A stretch of DNA of 64,000 nt, taken from contig NZ_VFES01000006.1 of the NCBI RefSeq assembly GCF_007858185.1, positions 62,001-126,000 on the forward strand, given 5' to 3'. The notes beneath the pieces were generated by a model. That model made no database searches. It saw only the letters and a program-made list of their open reading frames with translations, and was not told the origin of the DNA. Positions 17,103-26,150 of the stretch are shown one piece after another (positions within the stretch are counted from its first letter, which is position 1; each line of letters opens with the position of its first letter). This stretch comes from Pseudomonas grimontii. Its GTDB lineage: Bacteria; Pseudomonadota; Gammaproteobacteria; Pseudomonadales; Pseudomonadaceae. Position numbers and translations under genes: made by a program.

Positions 17103-19190
17103 ATGGCAAACCCGGACGCCCTGAGTCAGCAGCGAGCTTCTAATCGCCTGCTGCAACCGACCGTCAAATCCCATCTGGCGTACACGCTGCTCTGCGCACT
17201 GGTCATGATGGTGATGTTCTCCCTGCTGCGCGTGGCGCTGCTGGCTTACAACCGCGAGATGATCCTCGACACGCCGGCCTCGACCTTCCTTGAAGCGTTC
17301 GCCAACGGCCTGCGTTTTGACATACGCCTGGTGGTGTACCTGATCATCCCGTTGCTGCTGGCACTGTTCAGCGTACGGGCCATGGCCGCGCGTGGGTTCT
17401 TCCGCTTCTGGCTGACCATTGCGTCCAGCATCGCCCTGTTCCTGGGCTTGATGGAGATGGACTTCTACCGCGAGTTCCACCAGCGCCTCAACGGCTTGGT
17501 CTTCCAGTATGTGAAGGAAGACCCGAAAACCGTGATGAGCATGCTCTGGTACGGTTTCCCGGTGGTGCGCTACCTGCTGGCCTGGGCCGTGGGCACGTTG
17601 ATCCTGAGCATGGCGTTCAAGGGCGCCGACCGCGCCACGCGCCCACGCGGCCCGTTCAGTGGTGGCAGCATCGGTACCCGCCAGGTGGCGCCGTGGTACA
17701 GCCGCATCGCGGTGTTCGTGGTGTGCCTGCTGGTCGCCGTGGTTGCCGCCCGTGGCACCCTGCGCCAAGGGCCACCGCTGCGTTGGGGGGATGTCTATAC
17801 CACCGATTCGAACTTCGCCAACCAATTGGGTCTCAATGGCACCTTGTCGCTGGTCGCGGCGGCCAAGGCCCGGTTCGGTGAAGACCGCTCCAACATCTGG
17901 AAGGCCACCCTGGCCCAGCCGCTGGCCACCCAGACCGTGCGTGACATGCTGGTGCTGCCGCAAGAGAAACTGGTCGATACCGACATCGCCGCCGTGCGCC
18001 GTGACTACATGCCGCCGGCCGAGAAGACCCTGCCGATCAAGAATGTCGTGGTCATCCTGATGGAAAGCTTCGCCGGTCACTCGGTAGGCGCCCTGGGTCG
18101 TCCCGGCAACATCACGCCGTACTTCGACAAACTGTCCAAGGAAGGCCTGCTGTTTGATCGTTTCTTCTCCAACGGCACCCACACCCACCAGGGTATGTTC
18201 GCCACCATGGCCTGCTTCCCGAACCTGCCGGGCTTTGAATACCTGATGCAGACCCCGGAAGGCAGCCACAAGCTGTCAGGCCTGCCGCAGTTGCTCAGCG
18301 CCCGGGATTTCAACGACGTGTATGTCTACAACGGCGACTTTGCCTGGGACAACCAGTCGGGCTTCTTCAGCAACCAGGGCATGACCAACTTCATCGGCCG
18401 CAACGACTTCGTCGACCCGGTGTTCTCCGACCCGACGTGGGGCGTGTCCGACCAGGACATGTTCAACCGTGGCCTGGAAGAGTTGAAGGCCCGTGAAGGC
18501 GGCAAGCCGTTCTACGCGCTGCTGCAAACCCTGTCCAACCACACGCCGTACGCACTGCCGACGCCATTGCCGGTCGAGAAAGTCACCGACCGTGGCAGCC
18601 TCAACGAGCATTTGACGGCCATGCGTTACTCCGACTGGGCCCTGGGCCAGTTCTTTGAAAAGGCCCGCAAGGAGCCGTACTTCAAGGAAACCCTGTTCGT
18701 GATCGTCGGCGACCACGGCTTCGGCAACGAACAGCAGATCACCGAGATGGACCTGGGCCGCTTCAACGTACCGATGCTGATGATTGCACCGGGCATGCAG
18801 GAGAAGTTCGGCGAGCGTGACCACACCGTGGGCACCCAGATCGACATCGTGCCGACCATCATGGGCCGCCTGGGTGGCGACACCCTGCACCAATGCTGGG
18901 GCCGTGACCTGCTGAACCTGCCGGAAGGCGACAAGGGCTTCGGCGTGATCAAACCCTCGGGCAGCGACCAGACCGTGGCCTTGGTTACCGCAGACCGTAT
19001 CCTGGTACTGCCCAAGGAAATGCCACCGAAGTTGTGGGAATACGAATTGGGCGCCAACCCGACCGGTAAAGTGATTGCCGAATCGCCGGACGAGGCGGCA
19101 TTGAAGCAGAAACTTGAGTCGTTCCTGCAAACGGCGACCAAGAGCCTGCTGGATAACACCGCCGGTGTGATTAACGGCAAACCGGACTAA
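17103..19190 (+). CDS. LTA synthase-like sulfatase-fold phosphoglycerol transferase
   Basis: 695 residues. About five transmembrane helices in the first 230 residues are followed by a periplasmic sulfatase/alkaline-phosphatase-fold domain. Features of the lipoteichoic-acid-synthase/OpgB group are VVVILMESFAGHSVGALG (first metal-ligand region, ESF), FSNGTHTHQGMFATMACFP with the nucleophile Thr, and FVIVGDHGFGNEQQ (DxH metal ligands). Gram-negative members transfer phosphoglycerol or phosphoethanolamine-type groups to periplasmic glucans or lipids. Glucan modification is the likeliest role. A single-gene unit closed by a strong terminator. Confidence 0.9.
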   Translation: MANPDALSQQRASNRLLQPTVKSHLAYTLLCALVMMVMFSLLRVALLAYNREMILDTPASTFLEAFANGLRFDIRLVVYLIIPLLLALFSVRAMAARGFFRFWLTIASSIALFLGLMEMDFYREFHQRLNGLVFQYVKEDPKTVMSMLWYGFPVVRYLLAWAVGTLILSMAFKGADRATRPRGPFSGGSIGTRQVAPWYSRIAVFVVCLLVAVVAARGTLRQGPPLRWGDVYTTDSNFANQLGLNGTLSLVAAAKARFGEDRSNIWKATLAQPLATQTVRDMLVLPQEKLVDTDIAAVRRDYMPPAEKTLPIKNVVVILMESFAGHSVGALGRPGNITPYFDKLSKEGLLFDRFFSNGTHTHQGMFATMACFPNLPGFEYLMQTPEGSHKLSGLPQLLSARDFNDVYVYNGDFAWDNQSGFFSNQGMTNFIGRNDFVDPVFSDPTWGVSDQDMFNRGLEELKAREGGKPFYALLQTLSNHTPYALPTPLPVEKVTDRGSLNEHLTAMRYSDWALGQFFEKARKEPYFKETLFVIVGDHGFGNEQQITEMDLGRFNVPMLMIAPGMQEKFGERDHTVGTQIDIVPTIMGRLGGDTLHQCWGRDLLNLPEGDKGFGVIKPSGSDQTVALVTADRILVLPKEMPPKLWEYELGANPTGKVIAESPDEAALKQKLESFLQTATKSLLDNTAGVINGKPD

Positions 19191-19202
19191 CTAACCGGCA
19201 AT

Positions 19203-19234
19203 AAAAAAGAGGCCTTAACAGGCCTCTTTTTTTT
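19203..19234. terminator. Rho-independent terminator
   Basis: AAAAAAGAGGCC-TTAACA-GGCCTCTTTTTTTT, a perfect stem with 6-nt loop and T-run, immediately after the LTA-synthase-like gene. The A-run also makes it usable for the convergent DUF3309 gene. Confidence 0.92.
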
Positions 19235-19243
19235 GTGCGGATT

Positions 19244-19396
19244 TTATATCCGGCCGAGTAACAACAGCACCAGCAGGACAACCAGCACGACACCCAGGAT
19301 ACCCGACGGGCCATAGCCCCAGTTGCGCGAGTGCGGGAATACCGGCAGGCCGCCGACCAGCAGGAGGATCAAGATAATGATCAGAATCAGGCTCAT
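19244..19396 (-). CDS. DUF3309 small membrane protein
   Basis: 50 residues encoded from the ATG at 19396 to the TAA at 19244. The protein begins MSLILIIILILLLVGGLPVF, continues PHSRNWGYGPSG and ends with a second hydrophobic helix (ILGVVLVVLLVLLLLGRI). This matches the DUF3309 family of very short two-helix membrane proteins, often called stress-associated. AAGGAAAAAAACC precedes the start. It is convergent with the LTA-synthase-like gene and shares its terminator. Confidence 0.85.
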   Translation of the reverse strand: MSLILIIILILLLVGGLPVFPHSRNWGYGPSGILGVVLVVLLVLLLLGRI

Positions 19397-19725
19397 GGTT
19401 TTTTTCCTTATTGTCTTTCTGCAAAGACCGGTTGTTTAACGATAGGCCTGCAGAGTTAATTACAGACGCCTTAACAACTCCGACTCTGCCGCTTCGCAGA
19501 AAATTCCATGTTTTTTTAAAGCATTTCGATCAGTCGCTTATTTCTTTTAATTCACCCGCACTTACTGCTTATTAGTTGAAAAACATTGAACTTAGGCTAA
19601 GGGCAGGGATCCGACCCGGCCCACGGTTTGCCTGCGGCATTCATCACTCTGATGGTGCGTGGGTGCAGGAAAAACCTTCGCTACACTGCCGATCACTTCT
19701 TCTGTGAACCACAAGGCTACTTCCT
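19397..19725. other. Intergenic region between divergent DUF3309 and SDR genes
   Basis: About 330 bp, AT-rich in 19500-19590, without a gene. It contains an AlgU-like promoter candidate at 19588-19614 listed separately. Nothing else was recognised. Confidence 0.5.
19588..19614 (+). promoter_or_regulatory. Candidate AlgU (sigma-E-type) promoter
   Basis: GAACTT at 19588-19593 and TCCGA at 19610-19614 are separated by 16 nt, close to the GAACTT-N16/17-TCTGA consensus of AlgU-dependent promoters in Pseudomonas. It points at the SDR gene with a leader of about 105 nt. It is a motif match only. Confidence 0.45.
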
Positions 19726-20541
19726 ATGCAAAATCGCATGATGATCACTGGCGCCGGGTCCGGCCTGGGTCGTGAAATCGCTCTGCGCTGGGCCCGCGAG
19801 GGTTGGCAGTTGGCCTTGTCGGACGTCAGCGAGCCAGGCTTGCAGGAAACCCTCAAGTTAGTGCGCGAGGCCGGTGGCGATGGCTTTATCCAGCGCTGCG
19901 ACGTGCGTGACTACAGCCAGCTCACCGCGTTTGCCCAGGCCTGCGAAGTGAAGCTCGGCGGCATCGATGTGATCGTCAACAATGCCGGTGTGGCCTCGGG
20001 TGGCTTCTTCGCCGAGCTGTCCCTGGAGGACTGGGACTGGCAGATCGCAATCAACCTGATGGGCGTGGTCAAGGGCTGCAAGGCGTTCCTGCCGCTGCTG
20101 GAAAAGAGCAAGGGCCGCATCATCAACATCGCCTCGATGGCGGCACTGATGCAAGGGCCGGCCATGAGCAACTACAACGTGGCGAAGGCCGGTGTGGTGG
20201 CGCTGTCGGAGAGTTTGCTGGTGGAGCTCAAGCAGCAGGAAGTCGGGGTGCATGTGGTGTGCCCGTCGTTCTTCCAGACCAACCTGCTGGATTCGTTCCG
20301 TGGGCCGACGCCGGCCATGAAGGCCCAGGTGGGCAAGTTGCTCGAGAGCTCGCCGATCTCGGCGGCGGACATTGCCGACTACATCTACCAGCGTGTGGCG
20401 CAGGGCGAATTCATGATCCTGCCCCATGAGCAAGGGCGGATGGCGTGGGCATTGAAGCAGAAGAACCCGCAGTTGCTCTATGACGAAATGACCACCATGG
20501 CCGACAAGATGCGCGCCAAGGCACAGGCTGTTAAAGGCTGA
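19726..20541 (+). CDS. Short-chain dehydrogenase/reductase
   Basis: 271 residues of the classical SDR type: nucleotide-binding ITGAGSGLGREIALRWA, the NNAGVASGG motif, catalytic Ser in IINIASMAALMQGPAMS, and the catalytic YNVAK with Lys four residues after Tyr. Oxidoreductase with NAD(P)H, substrate unknown. The C-terminal part (about 190-271) is longer than the minimal fold and includes PISAADIADYIYQRV. It is a single gene behind an AlgU-like promoter candidate and ends at a hairpin. Confidence 0.9.
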   Translation: MQNRMMITGAGSGLGREIALRWAREGWQLALSDVSEPGLQETLKLVREAGGDGFIQRCDVRDYSQLTAFAQACEVKLGGIDVIVNNAGVASGGFFAELSLEDWDWQIAINLMGVVKGCKAFLPLLEKSKGRIINIASMAALMQGPAMSNYNVAKAGVVALSESLLVELKQQEVGVHVVCPSFFQTNLLDSFRGPTPAMKAQVGKLLESSPISAADIADYIYQRVAQGEFMILPHEQGRMAWALKQKNPQLLYDEMTTMADKMRAKAQAVKG

Positions 20542-20556
20542 TCACGCAGTAGTCTG

Positions 20557-20596
20557 TCAGGCAATTTACCTGCATAGGTAGGCATTGCCTGATTTT
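20557..20596 (+). terminator. Hairpin with T-run after the SDR gene
   Basis: TCAGGCAAT (20557-20565) pairs exactly with ATTGCCTGA (20584-20592), and inside it TACCT pairs with AGGTA around GCAT. TTTT follows. It probably terminates the SDR transcript, although it also lies in the csrA upstream region. Confidence 0.6.
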
Positions 20597-20669
20597 GCCG
20601 CGAGGCATTGCTGCGCCCACACCCAGCGCGCATGGTCGGGGTCCTGTTAGTCAATAAGGGACAACCGCC

Positions 20670-20867
20670 ATGCTGGTCTTAAGCCGCGCCGTAGGCGAAA
20701 TCATCTCCATCGGTGATGACATCACCGTGCACATTCTTGAGCTGAACGGTAACCAAGTGAAATTCGGGGTTGCCGCGCCCGTCGGGGTGCATGTCCACCG
20801 CGCCGAGGTCTACCAGAAGATCCTCGAGCGTCAAGCCACGCAATCCCAGCCCGCCACCAACCCCTGA
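20670..20867 (+). CDS. csrA: CsrA/Rsm-family translational regulator paralogue
   Basis: 65 residues. The fold-defining pattern of CsrA is complete: [32 protein letters not shown] and [11 protein letters not shown], with the RNA-contact residues Leu4 and Arg44 conserved. The protein binds GGA-containing loops in mRNA leaders and is itself sequestered by Rsm sRNAs in the Gac system. The beginning differs from the usual MLILTR of RsmA/RsmE, so this is an additional, more divergent paralogue. An AAGGGAC site precedes the ATG. The stop is 1 nt from that of the convergent yheU. Confidence 0.9.
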   Translation: MLVLSRAVGEIISIGDDITVHILELNGNQVKFGVAAPVGVHVHRAEVYQKILERQATQSQPATNP

Positions 20868-20868
20868 G

Positions 20869-21096
20869 TCAGTCGAACAGATGCTTGGGCACATCGTGCT
20901 TGAGCATCAACTGGCACTGCTCGCTGTCCGGGTCGAACACGATCAGCGCCTGGCCCTTGGTCAGCGCCTGGCGTACGCGCAGTACGCGGGTTTCCAGGGG
21001 CGTGTCGTCGCCATTGTCGGTGCCGTCGCGGGTCACGAAGTCTTCGATAAGGCGGGTCAGGGTGTCGACTTCAAGTGCGTCGTAGGGAATCAGCAT
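20869..21096 (-). CDS. yheU: YheU family (UPF0270) protein
   Basis: 75 residues matching the YheU/UPF0270 family: MLIPYDALEVDTLTRLIEDF, VTRDGTDNGDDTPLETRV and the C-terminal QALIVFDPDSEQC. Small soluble protein of unknown function, conserved in gammaproteobacteria. TGAGG precedes the ATG. It converges on csrA with a 1-bp gap, so neither has its own terminator in between. Confidence 0.9.
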   Translation of the reverse strand: MLIPYDALEVDTLTRLIEDFVTRDGTDNGDDTPLETRVLRVRQALTKGQALIVFDPDSEQCQLMLKHDVPKHLFD

Positions 21097-21165
21097 ACAA
21101 GCCTCAGGTGATGGATCCCGGCGATGCTACTGCGCCGGGGTTCCAGTTACCAGCTGTTGCCAGCG

Positions 21166-22350
21166 TCAGGACTTCTGCCCGACCAGGCTGTCCACCGACG
21201 GCACGCGCGTGTCGCTCTCCATCTGCGTTTCGTGCTCGATCTGATGGCTGAACCGATCCAATGAACCCTGGGCCGGTTGGGCGTCACTGGCGAACACCGG
21301 CGGGCTGAGGATATACGCGCCCAGCAGGCGGCTCAGCGCGGCCAGGCTGTCGATGTGGGTGCGCTCATAGCCATGGGTCGCATCGCAACCGAACGCCAGC
21401 AGCGCCGTGCGGATGTCGTGGCCGGCGGTCACCGCCGAGTGAGCATCGCTGAAGTAATAGCGGAACAGGTCGCGGCGCACGGGCAAGTCGTTATCCGAGG
21501 CCAGACGCAGCAAGTGGCGTGAGAGGTGATAGTCATACGGCCCGCCGGAATCCTGCATCGCTACGCTGACCGCATGCTCGCTGGAGTGCTGGCCGGGGGC
21601 GACCGGGGCAATGTCGATGCCGACAAACTCACTCACATCCCAAGGCAGTGCCGCCGCTGCGCCGCTGCCGGTTTCTTCGGTGATGGTGAACAGCGGGTGG
21701 CAGTCGATCAGCAACGGTTCGCCGCTGTCGATGATGGCCTTGAGCGCAGCCAACAGGGCGGCGACGCCGGCTTTGTCGTCCAGGTGGCGTGCACTGATAT
21801 GCCCGCTTTCGGTGAACTCGGGCAACGGGTCGAACGCCACGTAGTCACCGATGCCGATCCCGAGGGAATCGCAATCGGCGCGGGTGGCGCAATAGGCGTC
21901 CAGGCGCAATTCCACGTGGTCCCAGCTCACCGGCATTTCATCCACGGCGGTGTTGAACGCGTGCCCGGAGGCCATCAAGGGCAACACGCTGCCACGGATC
22001 ACCCCGTTGTCGGTGAACAGGCTGACGCGGCTGCCTTCGGCAAAGCGGCTTGACCAGCAGCCAACCGGGGCGAGGGTCAGGCGGCCATTGTCCTTGATCG
22101 CGCGCACGGCGGCGCCGATGGTGTCCAGGTGCGCGGACACCGCGCGGTCGGGGCTGTTTTTCTGGCCCTTGAGGGTGGCGCGAATGGTCCCGCGCCGGGT
22201 CATTTCAAACGGGATGCCGAGTTCTTCCAGGCGCTCGGCGACGTAGCGCACGATGGTGTCGGTAAACCCGGTGGGGCTGGGAATGGCGAGCATTTCCAGC
22301 AGCACTTTTTGCAGGTAGTTGAGATCCGGCTCGGGGATGGTTCGGCTCAT
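21166..22350 (-). CDS. M42-family peptidase of the NAGGN osmoprotectant system
   Basis: 394 residues from the ATG at 22350, with AAGGAAA upstream; an alternative ATG lies at 22371. The M42 metallopeptidase signatures are AIPSPTGFTDTIVRYVAERL, SAHLDTIGA, SARHLDDKAGVAALL, FTITEETGSGAAAALP and YYFSDAHSAVT. The position after the NAGGN amidotransferase and synthetase genes identifies it as the M42 peptidase regularly found in NAGGN loci. It is thought to act in turnover or maturation of the dipeptide, although this is not proven. The C-terminal 30 residues form an acidic tail. Confidence 0.88.
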   Translation of the reverse strand: MSRTIPEPDLNYLQKVLLEMLAIPSPTGFTDTIVRYVAERLEELGIPFEMTRRGTIRATLKGQKNSPDRAVSAHLDTIGAAVRAIKDNGRLTLAPVGCWSSRFAEGSRVSLFTDNGVIRGSVLPLMASGHAFNTAVDEMPVSWDHVELRLDAYCATRADCDSLGIGIGDYVAFDPLPEFTESGHISARHLDDKAGVAALLAALKAIIDSGEPLLIDCHPLFTITEETGSGAAAALPWDVSEFVGIDIAPVAPGQHSSEHAVSVAMQDSGGPYDYHLSRHLLRLASDNDLPVRRDLFRYYFSDAHSAVTAGHDIRTALLAFGCDATHGYERTHIDSLAALSRLLGAYILSPPVFASDAQPAQGSLDRFSHQIEHETQMESDTRVPSVDSLVGQKS

Positions 22351-22364
22351 AAAGGTTTCCTTTA

Positions 22365-22458
22365 GTTGCAAGCTTTGAGCTGCAAGCTTTAAGTTAAAAG
22401 CGGTATCTGAGGCTTGCCAGCATTGCTCTACGCTTGAGGCTTGCAGCTTGTAACTTGA
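22365..22458. repeat. AGCTGCAAGCTT-type inverted repeat in the NAGGN operon
   Basis: The 110-bp gap between the synthetase and peptidase genes holds GCAAGCTTTGAGCTGCAAGC at its left and GCTTGAGGCTTGCAGCTTG at its right, an imperfect inverted repeat. The same words occur around 34882-35030, so this is a dispersed intergenic repeat family. Confidence 0.6.
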
Positions 22459-22460
22459 GG

Positions 22461-24197
22461 CTATCCACTGTGGGGGAATAACAGGTCCACAAACTTCTCC
22501 GCCGTCGGCTGCGGTTCATGGTTGGCCAGGCCGGCCCGCTCGTTGGCTTCGATAAACACGTATTCGGGTTGATCGGCGGCGGGCACCATCAGGTCCAGGC
22601 CCACCATCGGGATGTCCAGGGCGCGGGCAGCACGCACGGCGGCGTCCACCAGCGTGGGGTGGAGGATCGCCGTGACGTCTTCCAGGCAACCGCCGGTGTG
22701 CAGGTTGGCGGTACGGCGTACGGCGAGCGTCTTGCCACGGGGCAGGATGCTGCTGTAGTCGTAGCCGGCGGCGGCCAGGGTGCGCTCGGTTTCGGCATCC
22801 ACGGGGATTTTGCTCTCTCCGTCGGTAGCCGCCTGGCGTCGCCGGCTCTGGGCTTCGATCAGCGCGCCGATGGAATGCTGGCCATCACCGGTCACTTCGG
22901 CGGGGCGGCGGATTGCGGCGGCCACCACCTCGAAACCGATCACCAGGATGCGCAGGTCCAGGCCTTCGTGGAAGCTTTCGAGCAACACGCGGCTGTCGAA
23001 CTGCCGCGCCGCTTCAATCGCCTGCTGCACCTCTTCGATGCTCTGCAAATCCACCGCCACCCCCTGGCCTTGCTCGCCATCCAGCGGCTTGACCACGATG
23101 CGCTGGTGTTCGTCGAGGAACTCCAGGTTGTCGTCGGCACTGCCCGCCAGTTGCTGCGACGGCAAGTTTAAACCGGCCGCTTTCAACACCTTGTGCGTGA
23201 GGCTTTTGTCCTGGCACAGGGTCATGCTGATCGCGCTGGTCAGGTCGCTCAACGATTCGCGGCAACGCACGCGGCGCCCGCCATGGCTGAGGGTGAACAA
23301 GCCGGCGTCGGCGTCATCCACCTGCACATCAATCCCACGGCGGTGGGCCTCTTCGACGATGATTCGCGCATAGGGGTTGAACCCCGCCTGCGGGCCGGGG
23401 CCGAGGAACAGCGGCTGGTTGATACCGTTCTTGCGCTTGATCGCAAAGGTGGTCAGCGCACGGAAACCGAGCTTGGCGTAGAGGCTCTTGGCCTGGCGGT
23501 TATCGTGCAGCACCGACAGGTCCAGATAACTCAGGCCACGGCTCATGAAGTGCTCCACCAGATGGCGTACCAGCACTTCACCGACGCCGGGCCGCGTGCA
23601 CTGCGGGTCGACCGCCAGGCACCACAGGCTGCAGCCGTTTTCCGGGTCGTGGAAGGCCTTTTGATGGTTCAGGCCCATTACGCTGCCGATCACCGCGCCG
23701 CTGTCTTCGTCCTCGGCCAGCCAGTACACCGGGCCGCCTTCATGGCGCGGTGTCAGGCGTTCGGCATCGACCGGCAACATGCCGCGGCTTTGATACAACT
23801 GGTTGACCGCCAGCCAATCGGCCTCGCCCTGCACCCGGCGAATGCGGAAACCGCGAAACACACGGGTGGAGGGGCGATACTCGCTGAACCACAGGCGCAG
23901 CGTGTCGGACGGGTCGAGGAACAGCTGCTGCGGATCGATCCCGAGGATCTGCTGGGGGGCGGCCACGTACAGCGCGATGTCGCGCTCGCCGGGCTGTTCG
24001 TTGAGCAGTTCCTGGGCCAGGCTGGCCGGGTCGGGGAAGGTGTGGCCGATCAACAACCGGCCCCAGCCGCAATGCACTGCGATCGGCTCGGCGGCCAGCG
24101 GGCTGCCATCTTCGGCCAGGCGCGCTTGCAGGCGCTCGTAGGTTGGCGCCTGGCCCTTCAACAAGCGTTGGCTGTAAGCCGCTGCATGGGGTTTCAT
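22461..24197 (-). CDS. ngg: N-acetylglutaminylglutamine synthetase (GNAT/ATP-grasp)
   Basis: 578 residues from the ATG at 24197 (a TTG lies directly before it). The N-terminal half has a GNAT acetyltransferase domain: CLAVDPQCTRPGVGEVLVRH and SVLHDNRQAKSLYAKLGF around residues 190-255. From about 290 there is an ATP-grasp ligase domain with RIVVKPLDGEQGQGVAVDLQ, and near the end MVGLDLMVPA and VFIEANERAGLANH for metal and ATP binding. This fusion is characteristic of the enzyme that makes N-acetylglutaminylglutamine, the precursor of the osmoprotectant NAGGN. The amidotransferase stop is 3 nt upstream. Confidence 0.93.
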   Translation of the reverse strand: MKPHAAAYSQRLLKGQAPTYERLQARLAEDGSPLAAEPIAVHCGWGRLLIGHTFPDPASLAQELLNEQPGERDIALYVAAPQQILGIDPQQLFLDPSDTLRLWFSEYRPSTRVFRGFRIRRVQGEADWLAVNQLYQSRGMLPVDAERLTPRHEGGPVYWLAEDEDSGAVIGSVMGLNHQKAFHDPENGCSLWCLAVDPQCTRPGVGEVLVRHLVEHFMSRGLSYLDLSVLHDNRQAKSLYAKLGFRALTTFAIKRKNGINQPLFLGPGPQAGFNPYARIIVEEAHRRGIDVQVDDADAGLFTLSHGGRRVRCRESLSDLTSAISMTLCQDKSLTHKVLKAAGLNLPSQQLAGSADDNLEFLDEHQRIVVKPLDGEQGQGVAVDLQSIEEVQQAIEAARQFDSRVLLESFHEGLDLRILVIGFEVVAAAIRRPAEVTGDGQHSIGALIEAQSRRRQAATDGESKIPVDAETERTLAAAGYDYSSILPRGKTLAVRRTANLHTGGCLEDVTAILHPTLVDAAVRAARALDIPMVGLDLMVPAADQPEYVFIEANERAGLANHEPQPTAEKFVDLLFPHSG

Positions 24198-24200
24198 CAA

Positions 24201-25973
24201 TCAGATTCCTTGTTCGCTGAGCCACAGGTTCAGCGCTGCCAGTTGCCACAGCTTCGAGCCGCGCAGCGGGGTCAATTGGCCCTGCGGGTCGGTGAGCAGG
24301 CGGTCGAGCATGGCCGGGTTGAACAGGCCGCGATCCTGGCTCGGGTCCAGCAGCAGTTCGCGCACCCAGTTCAGGGTGTCGCCCTGTAAATGCTTGAGGC
24401 CCGGCACCGGGAAGTAGCCTTTCTTGCGGTCGATGACTTCGCTCGGGATGACCCGGCGTGCGGCTTCTTTCAACACTTGCTTGCCACCGTCGGGCAATTT
24501 GAATTTGCCCGGCACGCGGGCCGACAATTCCACCAGACGGTAGTCAAGGAACGGCGTGCGGGCTTCCAGGCCCCAGGCCATGGTCATGTTGTCGACGCGT
24601 TTGACCGGGTCATCCACCAGCATCACCGTGCTGTCCAGGCGCAGGGCCTTGTCCACGGCGGCGTCCGCGCCGGGCATCGCAAAATGCTCGCGCACGAAGT
24701 CACCGGCGGCGTCGTTGGCGGTCAGCCATTTCGGCGCGACAGTCGCGGCGTAGTCGTCGTAGCTGCGGTCGAAGAAGGCATCGCGGTACGCGGCATACGG
24801 GTCGCTGGCGCCATCGACCTGCGGGTACCAGTGGTAACCGGCGAACAACTCGTCAGCGCCCTGGCCGCTCTGTACCACCTTGCAATGCTTGGCCACTTCC
24901 CGCGACAGCAGGTAAAAGGCAATGCAGTCATGGCTGACCATCGGCTCGCTCATGGCGCGGAACGCCGCCGGCAGCTGTTCGATAATCTCGCTTTCGGCAA
25001 TGCGCAGTTGGTGGTGACGGGTGCCGTAGTGCTTGGCGATCAGGTCCGAATACTGGAACTCGTCGCCACGCTCGCCACCGGCGTCTTCAAAGCCGATGGA
25101 GAAGGTCGACAGGTCCTGTACGCCGACTTCACGCAGCAGGCCGACGAGCATGCTCGAATCGACGCCGCCGGAGAGCAGCACACCGACATCCACGGCAGCC
25201 CGTTGACGAATCGCCACGGCTTCGCGGGTGCTGTCGAGCACGCGGTCGGTCCAGTCTTCGAGGGTGAGATTGCGCTCGTCCTCATGGGGGCCGTAGGGCA
25301 GGGTCCACCAGGTTTTCTGCTCGGTGTTGCCTTCGGCATCGATGCGCATCCAAGTGGCCGGCGGCAGTTTTTCAATGCCCGCCAGCAGGGTGCGCGGTGC
25401 CGGCACCACCGCATGGAAGTTGAGGTAGTGATTCAGCGCCACCGGGTCGAGGATCGGGTTGATGTCACCGCCCTTGAGTAGCGCCGGCAGGGCCGAAGCA
25501 AAACGCAGGCGCTGGCCGGTGCGCGACAGGTACAACGGCTTCACGCCGAGACGGTCACGGGCGATGAACAGGCGCTGGGCATCGCGCTCCCAGATGGCGA
25601 AGGCAAACATGCCGTTGAGCTTGGGCAGCAGCGCTTCGCCCCAGGCGTGGTAACCCTTGAGCAGCACTTCGGTATCGCCGCCGGAATAGAAGGCGTAACC
25701 CAGGGCTTCAAGCTCCTGGCGCAATTCCGGGAAGTTGTAGATCGCGCCGTTGAACGCCAGGGACAGGCCCAGTTGGGCATCGACCATCGGTTGGGCGGAA
25801 CCGTCCGACAGGTCCATGATTTTCAGGCGTCGATGGCCCAGGGCAATCGGCCCTTGGGCATGGAAGCCCCACGCGTCAGGCCCGCGTGGTGCCAAGTGAT
25901 GGGTAATTCGCTCCACCGCTGCGAGGTCCGCAGGTTGAAGATCGAACCGTAACTCGCCAGCTAATCCGCACAT
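24201..25973 (-). CDS. asnO: N-acetylglutaminylglutamine amidotransferase (AsnB-like)
   Basis: 590 residues. Class II glutamine amidotransferase with the catalytic Cys2 (MCGLAGELRFDLQ) and glutaminase blocks RITHHLAPRGPDAWGF and LAFNGAIYNFPEL, followed by an asparagine-synthetase-type domain with the PP-loop LLSGGVDSSMLVGLL and SGQGADELFAGY. In this locus the enzyme amidates N-acetylglutaminylglutamine to give NAGGN, accumulated in response to salt. A clear AAGGAACC site precedes the ATG. It is first in the asnO-ngg-M42 operon; the 170 bp upstream would carry an osmotically controlled promoter, but no motif is evident. Confidence 0.93.
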   Translation of the reverse strand: MCGLAGELRFDLQPADLAAVERITHHLAPRGPDAWGFHAQGPIALGHRRLKIMDLSDGSAQPMVDAQLGLSLAFNGAIYNFPELRQELEALGYAFYSGGDTEVLLKGYHAWGEALLPKLNGMFAFAIWERDAQRLFIARDRLGVKPLYLSRTGQRLRFASALPALLKGGDINPILDPVALNHYLNFHAVVPAPRTLLAGIEKLPPATWMRIDAEGNTEQKTWWTLPYGPHEDERNLTLEDWTDRVLDSTREAVAIRQRAAVDVGVLLSGGVDSSMLVGLLREVGVQDLSTFSIGFEDAGGERGDEFQYSDLIAKHYGTRHHQLRIAESEIIEQLPAAFRAMSEPMVSHDCIAFYLLSREVAKHCKVVQSGQGADELFAGYHWYPQVDGASDPYAAYRDAFFDRSYDDYAATVAPKWLTANDAAGDFVREHFAMPGADAAVDKALRLDSTVMLVDDPVKRVDNMTMAWGLEARTPFLDYRLVELSARVPGKFKLPDGGKQVLKEAARRVIPSEVIDRKKGYFPVPGLKHLQGDTLNWVRELLLDPSQDRGLFNPAMLDRLLTDPQGQLTPLRGSKLWQLAALNLWLSEQGI

Positions 25974-26150
25974 AGGTTCCTTACCGGTTTTTCCGTTGGG
26001 GAGGGATAGAAAGGCACGCGCCGAAACGGCGGGTACCTAGGGACTGACCCGAGGCTATACGCGGAGTTTTAGATCAATAAGTTATATGGCAAACCGCCGC
26101 CCCCGGTTGCGGCTCCCCTGCGAGCGGCCTCCGGTGGGTTGAGGCGGCGC

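Noticed and set aside
17010..18269. 419-codon minus-strand frame opposite the LTA-synthase-like gene
   Set aside because: Shadow of a conserved gene, no recognisable domain and no ribosome-binding site.
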